A stretch of DNA of 64,000 bases from the NCBI GenBank assembly GCA_021372865.1, contig JAJFTO010000016.1, forward strand, positions 213,079 to 277,078, read 5' to 3'. The DNA comes from Porphyromonadaceae bacterium (lineage in GTDB: Bacteria; Bacteroidota; Bacteroidia; Bacteroidales; Dysgonomonadaceae). The notes under the pieces are model-generated. The model was not told the DNA's origin, did not search any database, and saw nothing but the letters and a program-made list of their open reading frames with translations. The position numbers and the translations under genes were made by a program. Positions 8,330-18,063 of this stretch are shown piece by piece; position 1 is the first letter of the stretch; each line of letters opens with the position of its first letter.

Positions 8330-10240
8330 ATGCACAAAGAGAAAGTCACGAATAAATTCCTGATCAGCTTGGCTATACTGCTGCTCAGCGCTTTTGTAGT
8401 AAGAAGTTCAGACGAAATAGGTGTTTTCGATCTGAAATATACCTTACTGTATGATTTGGCCGATTCAGCACAGGTTGAAAGTTTATGGGATGACATTCAT
8501 GCGATCAGCACATTGCAGGGAGTGGTGAATAGAGACAAACCGAGGCTCTACATAAACTATGTTGTAAGTTCGGGTACCGAAATTGATAGTTACTGGTGGA
8601 ATAAGTACCGTCAGCCAGGTAAGTGGCTTCATGGCAGGGATACATTGGTTTACGATGATATCGTGCAAGTGATTGATGCGTACAAATCTGAAATTAAAGG
8701 CGTGGTTTTGTATGATCCGTTGGTGGCCTCCACAAGCAATGTGGCATCTGCAGTGGCAGGAATAGAAAATCTGATCGCTCTCAGATACGACAAAGATCCC
8801 AATAGTTTATATTCACGCGTCGTATTAAATGGCCCCAAACTGAAAGTGAAAGTACGCCTGGTGAATAATGATGGTTCATCTCTCTTTACGGGTAAGGGTA
8901 ATATCCCAGGCACTAACAGAAAATCTACCGGTTCTGTTAAGAATGATCCATATATCTGGTTCATCGAAAAGTACATGAAAACCAACCGGTGTTCAGGTGA
9001 ATTCGGCGCCTACTATATTGATCAGAAGTGGCGCGAAAATCCAAAAAGGACGGTCGTGAATCATCATACACTGACCAATCATGATTTCTTTGTAAGTAAA
9101 AAAGCATTTTTCTTTGATCTCTCTCCATGGGGTGATGAACCGGCTACCGATGATAGAGGCCAGGAGGCAGGTACCGACCTGGCTACCCTGAAGGAGTTTT
9201 TGTCGGAGGCCTATAGACTCAACCATGGAGAAAAGATGTGTTATATCGGGGGATTTCCGTCGTGGGCTTTTAAATATACAAAACATGCCGGAGGCATGCA
9301 CGAAGATGTACCCACTGAATGGGAATTTTCTAAATTAATTGGAGCCTACAATGCTTTTAAAGATGCTGACGCCATAGGATTTGGAGCTTTGGCCAATGCC
9401 TCCTTCTGGACTCATTTTCCTTTAAAGGATAAATATCCCCAACATTGGGTAACATCAGATGAATTAAAAAAGAGAGGGTACCTCGATGACGAAGGCAAAG
9501 TGAATTTTGACGGACGTGATTTTATCATTTTCTACGTGGGCGATTACGATGCTTCTTCATGGGTAACGCAACGTACGCCCGACATATGGGATGACAAAAA
9601 CAGGGGGAAAATCCCCATGATGTGGGCGATAAGCCCTGTTTTGGAAAAAAGAGTTCCCATGGCTCTGGATTATTACCGGGAAAGCGCTTCTCCCAACGAC
9701 TATTTTGTGTCCGCAGACAATGGCGCAGGATATCTTATGCCGGGAATGCTTCAGGAACCCCGGGGAATTTCCGGCTATCCGTCGGGACTCAAGACATGGG
9801 CTACGCATTGTAAACCCTATTATGACCGATGGAATCTGACAATTACGGGTTTTGTTATCGACGGAACCGCGCCCGGATTGACCGAGCAGGGGCTAGATTG
9901 TTACGCTTCGTTCAGCCCGAACGGGATAATCCCTCAAAAAGTTCCACTTACGCTATTACATGGTGAAATGCCCGTATTAAAATCAGATTATGATATCGTT
10001 TCCAGCAACCCCAAAGAGGCTGCAGCGCTTTTATTGAAACGGGTAGAATTACGCCCGATCCCGTTTCACTGGTTCAGAAATATCCTGAAGACACCCACCT
10101 GGTACATCGAGGTGATGAAAGAGGTCAACAAAATAAATCCACAAATCGAGCTTTTGGATGCTCCCACTTTCTTTGAACTATACCGTATCTGGCTTCAACA
10201 AAACCCGGACGCCGCAAAGGGAAAAATTCGCATGGAATAA
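8330..10240 (+). CDS. GxGYxxP family exported protein (putative glycoside hydrolase)
   Basis: 636 residues with an N-terminal signal anchor or peptide (FLISLAILLLSAFVV). The family motif GxGYxxP is present as GAGYLMP near residues 463-469 within VSADNGAGYLMPGML. Around it are the typical WAISPVLEKRVPMALDYY and ITGFVIDGTAPGL segments. The family was defined by sequence in human gut Bacteroidota and is thought to act on carbohydrates, but no verified substrate is known to me. It precedes the SusC/SusD pair of the mannoside locus by 416 bases and is probably part of that locus. The start is the first ATG, preceded by a weak TAACTTTA element at 8260-8267. Confidence 0.8.
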   Translation: MHKEKVTNKFLISLAILLLSAFVVRSSDEIGVFDLKYTLLYDLADSAQVESLWDDIHAISTLQGVVNRDKPRLYINYVVSSGTEIDSYWWNKYRQPGKWLHGRDTLVYDDIVQVIDAYKSEIKGVVLYDPLVASTSNVASAVAGIENLIALRYDKDPNSLYSRVVLNGPKLKVKVRLVNNDGSSLFTGKGNIPGTNRKSTGSVKNDPYIWFIEKYMKTNRCSGEFGAYYIDQKWRENPKRTVVNHHTLTNHDFFVSKKAFFFDLSPWGDEPATDDRGQEAGTDLATLKEFLSEAYRLNHGEKMCYIGGFPSWAFKYTKHAGGMHEDVPTEWEFSKLIGAYNAFKDADAIGFGALANASFWTHFPLKDKYPQHWVTSDELKKRGYLDDEGKVNFDGRDFIIFYVGDYDASSWVTQRTPDIWDDKNRGKIPMMWAISPVLEKRVPMALDYYRESASPNDYFVSADNGAGYLMPGMLQEPRGISGYPSGLKTWATHCKPYYDRWNLTITGFVIDGTAPGLTEQGLDCYASFSPNGIIPQKVPLTLLHGEMPVLKSDYDIVSSNPKEAAALLLKRVELRPIPFHWFRNILKTPTWYIEVMKEVNKINPQIELLDAPTFFELYRIWLQQNPDAAKGKIRME

Positions 10241-10656
10241 TTAATAATACCTGCTGCGAGAGTAATCCTCACCCTGTAATGTAAGGAATTCGTCTCAAGC
10301 TTACGGCTTCGGGCAAGTAAGACTCCATGATCGTAATAGATTGCCATATCTGAAGATGGTTGATTTTTACGGCAGGTATTGTTATGTCTTTACCGACAAT
10401 TCCTTCCATCCTTAGAATCGGTTCTACACGTTGAGTAGAAATTATTTTTTATGATATTTTTATTTTAAATAATAAAATTATGTAAATAAAGTTTAGTAAA
10501 TCTCAACCCGGTTTGATGTAAAAATCAACTGCATTTTTTTCGGTTCGACCTGTAGAAAGTTTATTTTTACCACGAAGAAATACCCTTCAACCAATATGAA
10601 TGCGAACGCTCTCCTGCGTTCTTTTGATAGGACGAATTAATTAAAACAATGGAAGA
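10241..10656. other. Intergenic region upstream of susC with a short unexplained minus-strand frame
   Basis: This 416-base gap precedes the SusC gene. On the minus strand, 10269-10409 encodes 46 codons (MEGIVGKDITIPAVKINHL, ending LRRIPYITG) that look protein-like and extend upstream without a stop for about ten more codons. I do not recognise it; it may be the tail of a lost gene. Bases 10440-10656 are AT-rich and should hold the susC promoter, but no full TTG-N20-TAnnTTTG match is visible. Confidence 0.4.
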
Positions 10657-13600
10657 ATGAAAAACAAAATTACGAATCTGATGAAAGGATTGATATTCAC
10701 AACATGGTGGATATTTTCCCTGTGTGTGTACGCACAGACTGTCAACGTGACAGGGAAGGTTACCGATGCAAACGGTGGCCCACTGATTGGCGTCACAGTC
10801 CGTGTTCAGGGAACGACAACCGGTACGGTGACCGATGCGGATGGTAATTATGCCCTGATGAACGTACCAGCCAACGCGACCCTGGAAGTATCCTACGTGG
10901 GTACGCAGAGCCAGCTCATTCCGGTGAATGGGAGAATATTCATCGCAGTGACTTTGAGAGAAGATACAGAACTACTGGAAGAACTGGTGGTGGTGGGTTA
11001 CGGCACCATGAAAAAAAGCGACCTGACCGGTGCCGTGGAGAATGTGTCTGCTGCCCGTTTGCTGGATAAACCAGCTTTCAACGTGGCCCAGGCTCTTTCC
11101 GGGAAAGTGGCCGGTTTGAAGATCATTGAGCGATCGGGAGCTCCCGGTGGTATACCCATGATACGCATCCGCGGCACAAACTCCATTAACTCGGGTAATG
11201 ACCCACTTTTTGTGGTGGATGATGTGGTGGGCGTCGCCAATGCCCTGACAATCCTGAATCCCAACGAAATTCAATCGATTGATGTGTTGAAGGACGCTTC
11301 TGCCACAGCCATCTATGGAGCCCGTGGATCAAACGGCGTGATCATTATTACGACCAAGCGTGGCGTGGAGGGTAAACCGGTGGTGTCGTACGATGGCTAC
11401 GTGACACAGAGTTACATGCAACGTAGGCTGAACGTGCTCAACAACGAAGAGTTCTTCTACGTGATCAGGCAGGCCTACATGAACGTGACCAAGTATGCCA
11501 CCAACCCCAACTGGTCGACACTCTACGATGCGTCGATACTACCTCCCGGAAAAGGATCAAGAACCTACTCCGATATGCCCTGGTTGTTCGAGAAAACAAC
11601 CCAGAACGGTTATCGCATTCCTCTGATGGGTAGCGATGGAAACTATTATAAGCCCCGGTTCGAAAACGACTGGGAGGGCGAGACCTTCAGGCCCGCTACC
11701 TCCACAAACCACCAGATTGCTATTCGCGGTGGTAACCAGGATATGAAACTGGGTACTTTTCTGGGCTACTCCAACAATAACGGCTTGCTGCTGAACTCGA
11801 ACTTCGAACGTTTCTCCGGTAAACTGACGGGGGATATCAAGCTGACTGACTGGCTGAACATCAACTCATTCCTGTCGCTGAACAGAAGCAAGGAGAGAAC
11901 CAATGACGTCTCCTACTTCAGCGGAGGTATGGCCCGCTCTGCCATTGAATCTTACCCCATGCTCCCAATTAAGTATCCCGATGACCCGGAGATATACGGC
12001 ATCTATGCCGGACTGTATGGAACCAATGCCGATTTTCCGATGGGTGAAGTGGACTGCCAGTCACCCGTAGCTATCAGCAACGGGGTGGAGACCTTCAGAC
12101 GACGCGTACAAGTCAACGGTGCCATGAGCCTCAACTTCACCATCACGCCCTTCCTGACCTTTAAAAGCAATTTTGCCATGGACCTGATGGAAGAGAAATA
12201 CTATCGCTATGCCAACAGAAAAATATCCCGTTCGGCACAGGGCGCCGCTAATCTGGAGGCGTTTAAGAACTATTACTGGCAAAACGAGAACTATTTCAAC
12301 TATAACAAAACCTTCGGATACCATGCTGTTACCGGTCTGCTGGGAGCTTCCTGGTCGAGATTCACCGGCGAAAACCTGACGACTTGGAACGACCACTTTT
12401 TTGACGACTTCTACGGTTATCACAACATCGGAATTGGTACCGCCACCCGACCTGCCCCTGGCAGCAGCGACCGACAGAACTCACTCAACTCATACTTTGC
12501 CCGTGTCAATTACGATTACAATGGCAGATACCTGTTTACTGCCACAGGGCGTTATGACGGATCATCGAAGTTCGGAAAGAACTCGAAGTACGGCTTCTTC
12601 CCCTCCGCCTCAGCGGCCTGGAGAATGAGTGAAGAGAATTTCATGAAGAAGATCGACGGATTGTCCAACCTCAAGTTTAGGGCCAGCATTGGTCAGACCG
12701 GCAACCAGGAGATAGGCAGCTACGTGACACAGACCTTCATCGGCTCGGGGAACGTGGTGCTGGGCAATACCGGACAACCCGGACTCTGGCCTAACTCGGT
12801 AGGAAACCCCGACCTGAAATGGGAAAAGACCACTCAGTATAACTTTGGCGTTGACCTGGGCTTCGCCGACAACCGGATCACGCTGATGCTGGACTATTAC
12901 AACAAGTTGACATCGGACATGCTGCTCGACGTACCCCTGCCACAGTCGACCACTACCGGTAGTGTACGCCTCAACTATGGGAAAATACGCAATGAGGGCT
13001 TCGAAGCCGTGCTGAGCACCCACAACATCCGATCTCAGTATTTCAACTGGTACAGTGACATCAACTTCACTCGCAACGTCAATACTATTGAACAACTGGG
13101 TCCCACCGGTGCCGATATCCTGCGCAACTGGTGGGTGGGCGGCGCCAACACCATTTTACGGGAAGGATTGTCCGTGGCTCAGTTTTTCGGATTAAACCGT
13201 CTGGGGACCTATGGCACCGAAGAAGCCAGCCTTGCGGCCCGCTATGGCATGCTACCCGGCGATGTCAAGTATGAAGACCGCAACAAGGACGGCCGCATCA
13301 GCTTCGTGGAAGACGGTATCCCCATGGGCAGCGCTTTCCCCATCTGGGACATGAACGTGAACAACAGCGTGACCTACAGGAATATCGATTTCAACCTGGA
13401 TATCCGCATTTCCTACGGCGCCAAGAAAGAAAACAGAACCAATCACTCTTCCGAAGACCGCCAGGGGCTGGCAAACGGTAAGACCTCTATTCTGGATGCC
13501 TGGCGTCCCGATCACCAAAATACCATGGTGGCTCAGGTACGTCCCGGAAACGGTGGCGCTTACTATCAGACTTATCCCGATACCCGCTGGATTGAAGACG

Positions 13601-13848
13601 CTTCCTTCGTCAGAGGGGACGGCATGACATTGGGTTACACGTTCCCGCAGGATATGGTCCGGGTGATTGGCGTCAGCAGATTAAGGATATATCTGAACGC
13701 GGCCAACTTCTTCCTCTGGACGGAATACTCCGGCTACGACCCGGAAGGAAGTGATAATGACAATATGGACAGTATAACACCCGGTATGGACTTCTTTATG
13801 TATCCGAAACCGTCAAATTACTCATTCGGTGTTAATCTTACTTTCTAA
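10657..13848 (+). CDS. SusC/RagA family TonB-dependent transporter
   Basis: 1063 residues. The order is a signal peptide ending CVYAQ, a carboxypeptidase-D-like regulatory domain (VNVTGKVTDANGGPLIGVTV, residues about 28-105), a TonB-interacting segment (EELVVVGYGTMKKSD), a plug domain with the SusC signature RIRGTNSINSGNDPLFVVDD, and a 22-strand barrel ending in NYSFGVNLTF, a C-terminal aromatic as expected for BAM insertion. It imports oligosaccharides across the outer membrane together with the SusD protein encoded 20 bases downstream. The neighbouring GH38 gene and mannose isomerase suggest a mannoside ligand; this is inference. Local base composition is visibly richer in G+C than the 24-34 kb block. 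Confidence 0.95.
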   Translation: MKNKITNLMKGLIFTTWWIFSLCVYAQTVNVTGKVTDANGGPLIGVTVRVQGTTTGTVTDADGNYALMNVPANATLEVSYVGTQSQLIPVNGRIFIAVTLREDTELLEELVVVGYGTMKKSDLTGAVENVSAARLLDKPAFNVAQALSGKVAGLKIIERSGAPGGIPMIRIRGTNSINSGNDPLFVVDDVVGVANALTILNPNEIQSIDVLKDASATAIYGARGSNGVIIITTKRGVEGKPVVSYDGYVTQSYMQRRLNVLNNEEFFYVIRQAYMNVTKYATNPNWSTLYDASILPPGKGSRTYSDMPWLFEKTTQNGYRIPLMGSDGNYYKPRFENDWEGETFRPATSTNHQIAIRGGNQDMKLGTFLGYSNNNGLLLNSNFERFSGKLTGDIKLTDWLNINSFLSLNRSKERTNDVSYFSGGMARSAIESYPMLPIKYPDDPEIYGIYAGLYGTNADFPMGEVDCQSPVAISNGVETFRRRVQVNGAMSLNFTITPFLTFKSNFAMDLMEEKYYRYANRKISRSAQGAANLEAFKNYYWQNENYFNYNKTFGYHAVTGLLGASWSRFTGENLTTWNDHFFDDFYGYHNIGIGTATRPAPGSSDRQNSLNSYFARVNYDYNGRYLFTATGRYDGSSKFGKNSKYGFFPSASAAWRMSEENFMKKIDGLSNLKFRASIGQTGNQEIGSYVTQTFIGSGNVVLGNTGQPGLWPNSVGNPDLKWEKTTQYNFGVDLGFADNRITLMLDYYNKLTSDMLLDVPLPQSTTTGSVRLNYGKIRNEGFEAVLSTHNIRSQYFNWYSDINFTRNVNTIEQLGPTGADILRNWWVGGANTILREGLSVAQFFGLNRLGTYGTEEASLAARYGMLPGDVKYEDRNKDGRISFVEDGIPMGSAFPIWDMNVNNSVTYRNIDFNLDIRISYGAKKENRTNHSSEDRQGLANGKTSILDAWRPDHQNTMVAQVRPGNGGAYYQTYPDTRWIEDASFVRGDGMTLGYTFPQDMVRVIGVSRLRIYLNAANFFLWTEYSGYDPEGSDNDNMDSITPGMDFFMYPKPSNYSFGVNLTF

Positions 13849-13868
13849 CTTAATAAACTGCATGGAAT

Positions 13869-15509
13869 ATGAAAACTAAATTAACGAACATCCAGTATAT
13901 ATGCCTTACGTTGTTGACCGGGATACTGTTCTTTTCCTGTGACGAGTTCCTGGCGGAACATCCTACTGGTACACTGACCGATGAAGCACAGATCACCAGC
14001 ATCCCCGGCGGTATCGCACTCGCCACCGGTGCCTACAGAGCTCTGCCCGACTGGACAGGCGGTGGCAACGTGTGGGGCAGTAGCCTCCCGGGAAGTCTGG
14101 AATATCCCACCGGAAAAGCGTATGCTCAATATATGGGCTCAGACCTCTGGAAGTATGAAACCGATATTATGGACGGGACCCACCCTTATTTCACCACGAT
14201 CTGGAACAATTGGTACAGAGGTGTCAGGGATGCCAACCTCGCAATTAAAATGTTGCCTGGCGTCACTCAGATGCCGGAGGCCGACAGGTCGAAATACCTG
14301 GGTGAGGTACGCACGCTGCGCGCTTTCTATTATTTCTGTCTGGTGAGGCTTTTTGGCGACGTAGTGGCCAATACCACCGTGCTGCAGAATGTGACCGATG
14401 CACAACAACCCCGTACTTCCCTGGTGAATATCTACGACAAGATCATTGTCCCCGACCTGGAGTTTGCTGTCAACGAGAGCAACCTGCAGGATACCCGATC
14501 TACCGACGGCCGCGTAACCAAATATGTGGCAAGAGCTATCTTGGCTGATGTCTACCTGACCATGGCCGGCTACCCCTATCAGGAAGCCAAAACAGATACC
14601 ACACGTCAATGGTGCGAGACTGGCAGCTGGGCTATGAGCGATTATCCCGTCAACAGCGCCAGCGCCAAGGAGTTGCTGCAGAAAGCCAAGATACAGCTCG
14701 ATTTTCTGTACGGCAAGTACCCGATTGGTAACTTCAGCGACTTGAACAATCCCGAGATGGATAATCAGGGTGGCGCTATCTTTCAGATCCAGTATGCCTC
14801 CGGCATCAGGGATAACGGACTGATCGTGCATACGCTACCACTGTCACTCCAGATTTCCGTGTTTGATGTGGAGACAGGGACATTCATCCCCTCCACTACC
14901 TACCAGAATTCATACAATCCCGCGGATATCCGTACGCAGGAGAGGGTTTACTTTTACAGCAGCGACACGAAAGCTGCGAAGTATGATCCCAATGAAAGCC
15001 CTGCACCCAAATTTGCTACCCGCTACCTGCAGAAGTATTACGATAAGGACGCCATCAAGAGAAGTGCACGTTCTGGCCTTAACTTCAATCTCTACCGTTA
15101 TGCCGATATCCTGCTGATGCAGACGGAGGTCAACTGGGCCCTGAACAGGCTGGGCGTATCGGTGCCCGGTAGCGACATCATCAAGGGTATCAACGAGGTG
15201 AGAACAAGAGCCGGGCTGCAGAGCTATTCAGCTGAAGGGCTTACCCTCCTTGATATCATGAGTGAACGCGCCTATGAGCTGGTATTCGAAAACAAGATGC
15301 TCTGGGATCAGAGACGTACCCGCAAGGTACTGGTCGATGGCAGCGGACAGTTTACGGCGATTGAGAATTTCGTGGGACACCAGCCGGTGAATTTCAATTT
15401 CGAGTTCAGCAACAAGCACCTGCTCTCCCCGGTATCGGGTACCGAATTGGATAACAACAGGAAGTGTACCCAGAACTTTGAATGGCTGCCTTTGCAGAAA
15501 GGGGAATAA
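13869..15509 (+). CDS. SusD/RagB family glycan-binding lipoprotein
   Basis: 546 residues with lipobox FFSC (Cys24), giving a surface-anchored lipoprotein. It shows the SusD plan: TPR-rich N-terminal half with YLGEVRTLRAFYYFCLVRLFGD near residue 140-160, and the RagB C-terminal half containing NLYRYADILLMQTEVNWALN and INEVRTRAGL, then ERAYELVFENKMLWDQRR. It acts as the lid that hands glycans to the SusC barrel encoded just upstream. The spacing of 20 bases shows co-transcription. Length is normal for the family. Confidence 0.95.
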   Translation: MKTKLTNIQYICLTLLTGILFFSCDEFLAEHPTGTLTDEAQITSIPGGIALATGAYRALPDWTGGGNVWGSSLPGSLEYPTGKAYAQYMGSDLWKYETDIMDGTHPYFTTIWNNWYRGVRDANLAIKMLPGVTQMPEADRSKYLGEVRTLRAFYYFCLVRLFGDVVANTTVLQNVTDAQQPRTSLVNIYDKIIVPDLEFAVNESNLQDTRSTDGRVTKYVARAILADVYLTMAGYPYQEAKTDTTRQWCETGSWAMSDYPVNSASAKELLQKAKIQLDFLYGKYPIGNFSDLNNPEMDNQGGAIFQIQYASGIRDNGLIVHTLPLSLQISVFDVETGTFIPSTTYQNSYNPADIRTQERVYFYSSDTKAAKYDPNESPAPKFATRYLQKYYDKDAIKRSARSGLNFNLYRYADILLMQTEVNWALNRLGVSVPGSDIIKGINEVRTRAGLQSYSAEGLTLLDIMSERAYELVFENKMLWDQRRTRKVLVDGSGQFTAIENFVGHQPVNFNFEFSNKHLLSPVSGTELDNNRKCTQNFEWLPLQKGE

Positions 15510-15537
15510 TTGTATCAATCTGAATAATTTGAATCAT

Positions 15538-16716
15538 ATGAAAAAATATATTTTACTGTTTTGTACCCTCGTTTTCATCCTCAGTTGCGGACAGAATGAT
15601 CTGTATGAGATACCCACCGATGCGAATGGGAATATTATCTGGACAGGTGTTTCGAGCACCACGACCACCGGCATCAGCTCCATCGACAACTCTTTCACCG
15701 TCACAGCCACCTTTGCCACTGCAAAAAGCGGCGATGTGATGAAAGTGGAACTGCTGCAATTGCAGACACCTCCCGAAGGCGGTGCCACCAAACAGCTCCT
15801 ACCACTGGCCGGCACCCAAAAGGAGGTGACTGTGGGCAGCGATCTAAAGGCTACGGTCTCCTACACCCGCGATCAGGCTAACCTGAAAGGCACGGGCGAT
15901 TACGTGATGGTCATCTTCAGCGGGGCGACAGATTATGCCAAACAACGTGTGGAGATGAGCAACGCCATGACTGTCTCCAAACCCATGGTGTCGGGCCGGG
16001 AGATAGAGGTGGCCCGCACCGCCGAAGTGGCTTATTTTAATGTGATGGTGACTCCCAAAGAGGGGACCTTTACCGGTAATGTTGTGGTGAAAAGAAAAAA
16101 CGGAACCAACGGATCATGGGTAAATGTGACAGGATCTCCCTTCTCGGGAGCATCACAGCCTTATCTCGCGCCGATCGTGGGGACTGACTTTATCATCGAC
16201 AACGACACCATGTTCTACACCTTTACAGCTACACAGGGCAGCTATCAGGAAAAAATTGAAAGAACCATCATTGTCAGGGATCCTTATTTCTATCTTAAGA
16301 AGACGGCGACGCTCACCCTGGGTGGTGCTGCCGCCGGCAGAAACCTGCTGATCAATACTGCCGTGGCAGCTGATAATTCAATGGCCATGGTGGCCGTTGA
16401 AGGTTCTCTCATGCTGAAAGGCGGTTTGGCCTACCTGGCTGCTGGCAGAAGTATCTTCTTCGTGCCGACTACCTTGGCCATGTACGCATTGAACAACTCC
16501 AATGCAGCCATTGCTGCTTTCGAAAATGGAACGCCGACCAGTACGCTGGATCCTATAGCGGGACAGGGTGTCTATATCTTCAAAGCGATTACAGGTCCCA
16601 ATCCGGCCGATGTATATTATGGAATGATCCTGGTTACCGGTGTTACACCCAATCAGTCGGTTACTTTCGAATACAGAATAGGGAATCAATATGCTCACCT
16701 TTCGGTGATCAAGTAA
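15538..16716 (+). CDS. SusE-position surface lipoprotein, probable glycan-binding protein
   Basis: Starting at the ATG at 15538 (29 bases after the susD stop) the protein has 392 residues and a clean lipoprotein signal with lipobox ILSC (Cys17). An upstream in-frame extension into susD is not credible because it hides the signal. The mature part is beta-rich and contains two or three immunoglobulin-like stretches (VTATFATAKSGDVMKVELLQ; EVAYFNVMVTPKEGTFTGN; ERTIIVRDPYFYLKK). Position directly behind SusC/SusD is that of SusE/SGBP proteins. No named domain is recognised, so the role is inferred from context. Confidence 0.75.
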   Translation: MKKYILLFCTLVFILSCGQNDLYEIPTDANGNIIWTGVSSTTTTGISSIDNSFTVTATFATAKSGDVMKVELLQLQTPPEGGATKQLLPLAGTQKEVTVGSDLKATVSYTRDQANLKGTGDYVMVIFSGATDYAKQRVEMSNAMTVSKPMVSGREIEVARTAEVAYFNVMVTPKEGTFTGNVVVKRKNGTNGSWVNVTGSPFSGASQPYLAPIVGTDFIIDNDTMFYTFTATQGSYQEKIERTIIVRDPYFYLKKTATLTLGGAAAGRNLLINTAVAADNSMAMVAVEGSLMLKGGLAYLAAGRSIFFVPTTLAMYALNNSNAAIAAFENGTPTSTLDPIAGQGVYIFKAITGPNPADVYYGMILVTGVTPNQSVTFEYRIGNQYAHLSVIK

Positions 16717-16729
16717 CTTAAATATCGCG

Positions 16730-16765
16730 GCCGGAGCAGCGCAACCTGATCCACGATGCTCCGGC
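16730..16765 (+). terminator. Hairpin after the SusC/SusD/SusE-position genes
   Basis: GCCGGAGCA pairs perfectly with TGCTCCGGC across an 18-base loop, 14 bases after the lipoprotein stop. There is no following T-run, so it may be a processing or stabilising stem rather than an intrinsic terminator. Confidence 0.5.
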
Positions 16766-16921
16766 TGTTTGCGATAGCATATCGCTGATCGAACTGGTCA
16801 GCAGTCACCGAAAACAAATGGCAAAGAATTCGAAAATGTTAAATGATTATAATAAAATAAAAGATACATCTCTTTTTTTTATTTTTAATTTAAATATTTT
16901 TTATCTTAGGAAACTTTTCTT

Positions 16922-17965
16922 ATGCAAGATAAGTTAACCGGTTTAGCAGTCCTCGAAATGAAAAAGAAGCGGAAAGTGTCTATGCAGGATATCGCAGATC
17001 AATTGGGTGTTTCGAAAGGAACCATTTCTCTGGTATTGAGCGGTAAAGCGGAAAGCGGTCGCATAAGCGAGGAAATGTGCCGGAAAGTTCGGGCAACAGC
17101 CGAGGAAATGAATTACCAGCCAAATGAGATCGCACGCAGTCTCAGTACCGGTAAAACCATGACAATTGGAGTGATTGTCAGTGACATATCCAACGAGTTT
17201 TTTGGGAGTATGACCTTCCACATACAGGAACAGGCAAAGAAGTATGGTTACACGGTAGTCACGACAAATACCAACGAAAACCTGGATGAATTTAACAAGA
17301 TGGTGACCATATTGCTCAACAAACAGGTCGACGGGATTATATTTGTGCCTGTGGATAACGGACAGCATATTGCCGCCAGAATTACCAAAAGACATATCCC
17401 CCTGGTACAGATAGATCGTTTTTATTCAGACTTAGAGGCCAGCTACATCGTGGTGGACAATTACAAGATCTCTGCAAAAACCACGGAACATCTGATCCTG
17501 AAAGGGTTAAAGCGGATAGCGGTCATCTGTTATGATTTTGACGTGAGTGCCCTGATTGAGAGACGGCAAGGCTGTATCGATACGTTGAGCAAATATAATT
17601 TACTCGACCCCGGTTTGATTAAGAACATCCGTTATCAGTATCAGGAGGAAGATTTGAAACAAGCTATTCACGACCTGAAAAATAATTCCGACAAGATTGA
17701 TGCCATCTTTTTTTGTTCCCGAAAGGTATTTATCACCGGCGTAAAGTACATGTATAAAAATGCCATCAGCATACCGGAAGACATGGAAGTGGTCTGTTTT
17801 GACAAGATCGACTCGTTCGCTATCGCCAATATTCCAATTATTTACATCGAGCAACCCATCAGAAAAATGGGGGAAAAAGCGGTCGACATCCTCATGGAGC
17901 AGATGAATGGGTCGAATGATAGGAAACAATTTGTTTTTGATACGGAACTAAAATATATCAATTAA
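16922..17965 (+). CDS. LacI family transcriptional regulator
   Basis: 347 residues. The helix-turn-helix is at residues about 20-45 (VSMQDIADQLGVSKGTISLVLSGK), followed by the hinge region YQPNEIARSLSTGKT and a periplasmic-binding-like sensor (TIGVIVSDISNEFFGSM, then IPLVQIDRF, PIIYIEQPIRKMGEKAVDILM). It probably senses a mannoside-derived sugar and controls the flanking locus. An internal ATG at 16958 (MKKKRKVSM) gives the usual LacI N-terminus and may be the true start, but the frame is open from 16922. It sits between the outer-membrane genes and the GH38 gene. LacI regulators are less usual in Bacteroidota glycan loci than hybrid two-component or SusR types. Confidence 0.92.
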   Translation: MQDKLTGLAVLEMKKKRKVSMQDIADQLGVSKGTISLVLSGKAESGRISEEMCRKVRATAEEMNYQPNEIARSLSTGKTMTIGVIVSDISNEFFGSMTFHIQEQAKKYGYTVVTTNTNENLDEFNKMVTILLNKQVDGIIFVPVDNGQHIAARITKRHIPLVQIDRFYSDLEASYIVVDNYKISAKTTEHLILKGLKRIAVICYDFDVSALIERRQGCIDTLSKYNLLDPGLIKNIRYQYQEEDLKQAIHDLKNNSDKIDAIFFCSRKVFITGVKYMYKNAISIPEDMEVVCFDKIDSFAIANIPIIYIEQPIRKMGEKAVDILMEQMNGSNDRKQFVFDTELKYIN

Positions 17966-17968
17966 GCT

Positions 17969-17988
17969 TTGACAGGCTTCTCTGTCAA
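17969..17988 (+). terminator. Short hairpin after the lacI-type gene
   Basis: TTGACAG-GCTTCT-CTGTCAA forms a perfect seven-pair stem three bases after the stop codon. It lacks a T-run, so it may equally be an operator-like inverted repeat in front of the GH38 gene. Confidence 0.4.
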
Positions 17989-18063
17989 TAATGGGAATGC
18001 AGCGCTGACATTTGATGAATCTTCTTCTTAAAATATATTTCTCCAAACCCAAACACCATAAAA

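Noticed and set aside
14139..14831. 230-codon open frame antisense to susD
   Set aside because: Shadow of a G+C-rich susD gene; no recognisable domain and no start context.
16922..16957. Palindromic TTAACCGGTTTA-like stretch at the start of the lacI-type gene as an operator
   Set aside because: The symmetry is short and lies within the coding start; no second copy was seen near other genes of the locus.
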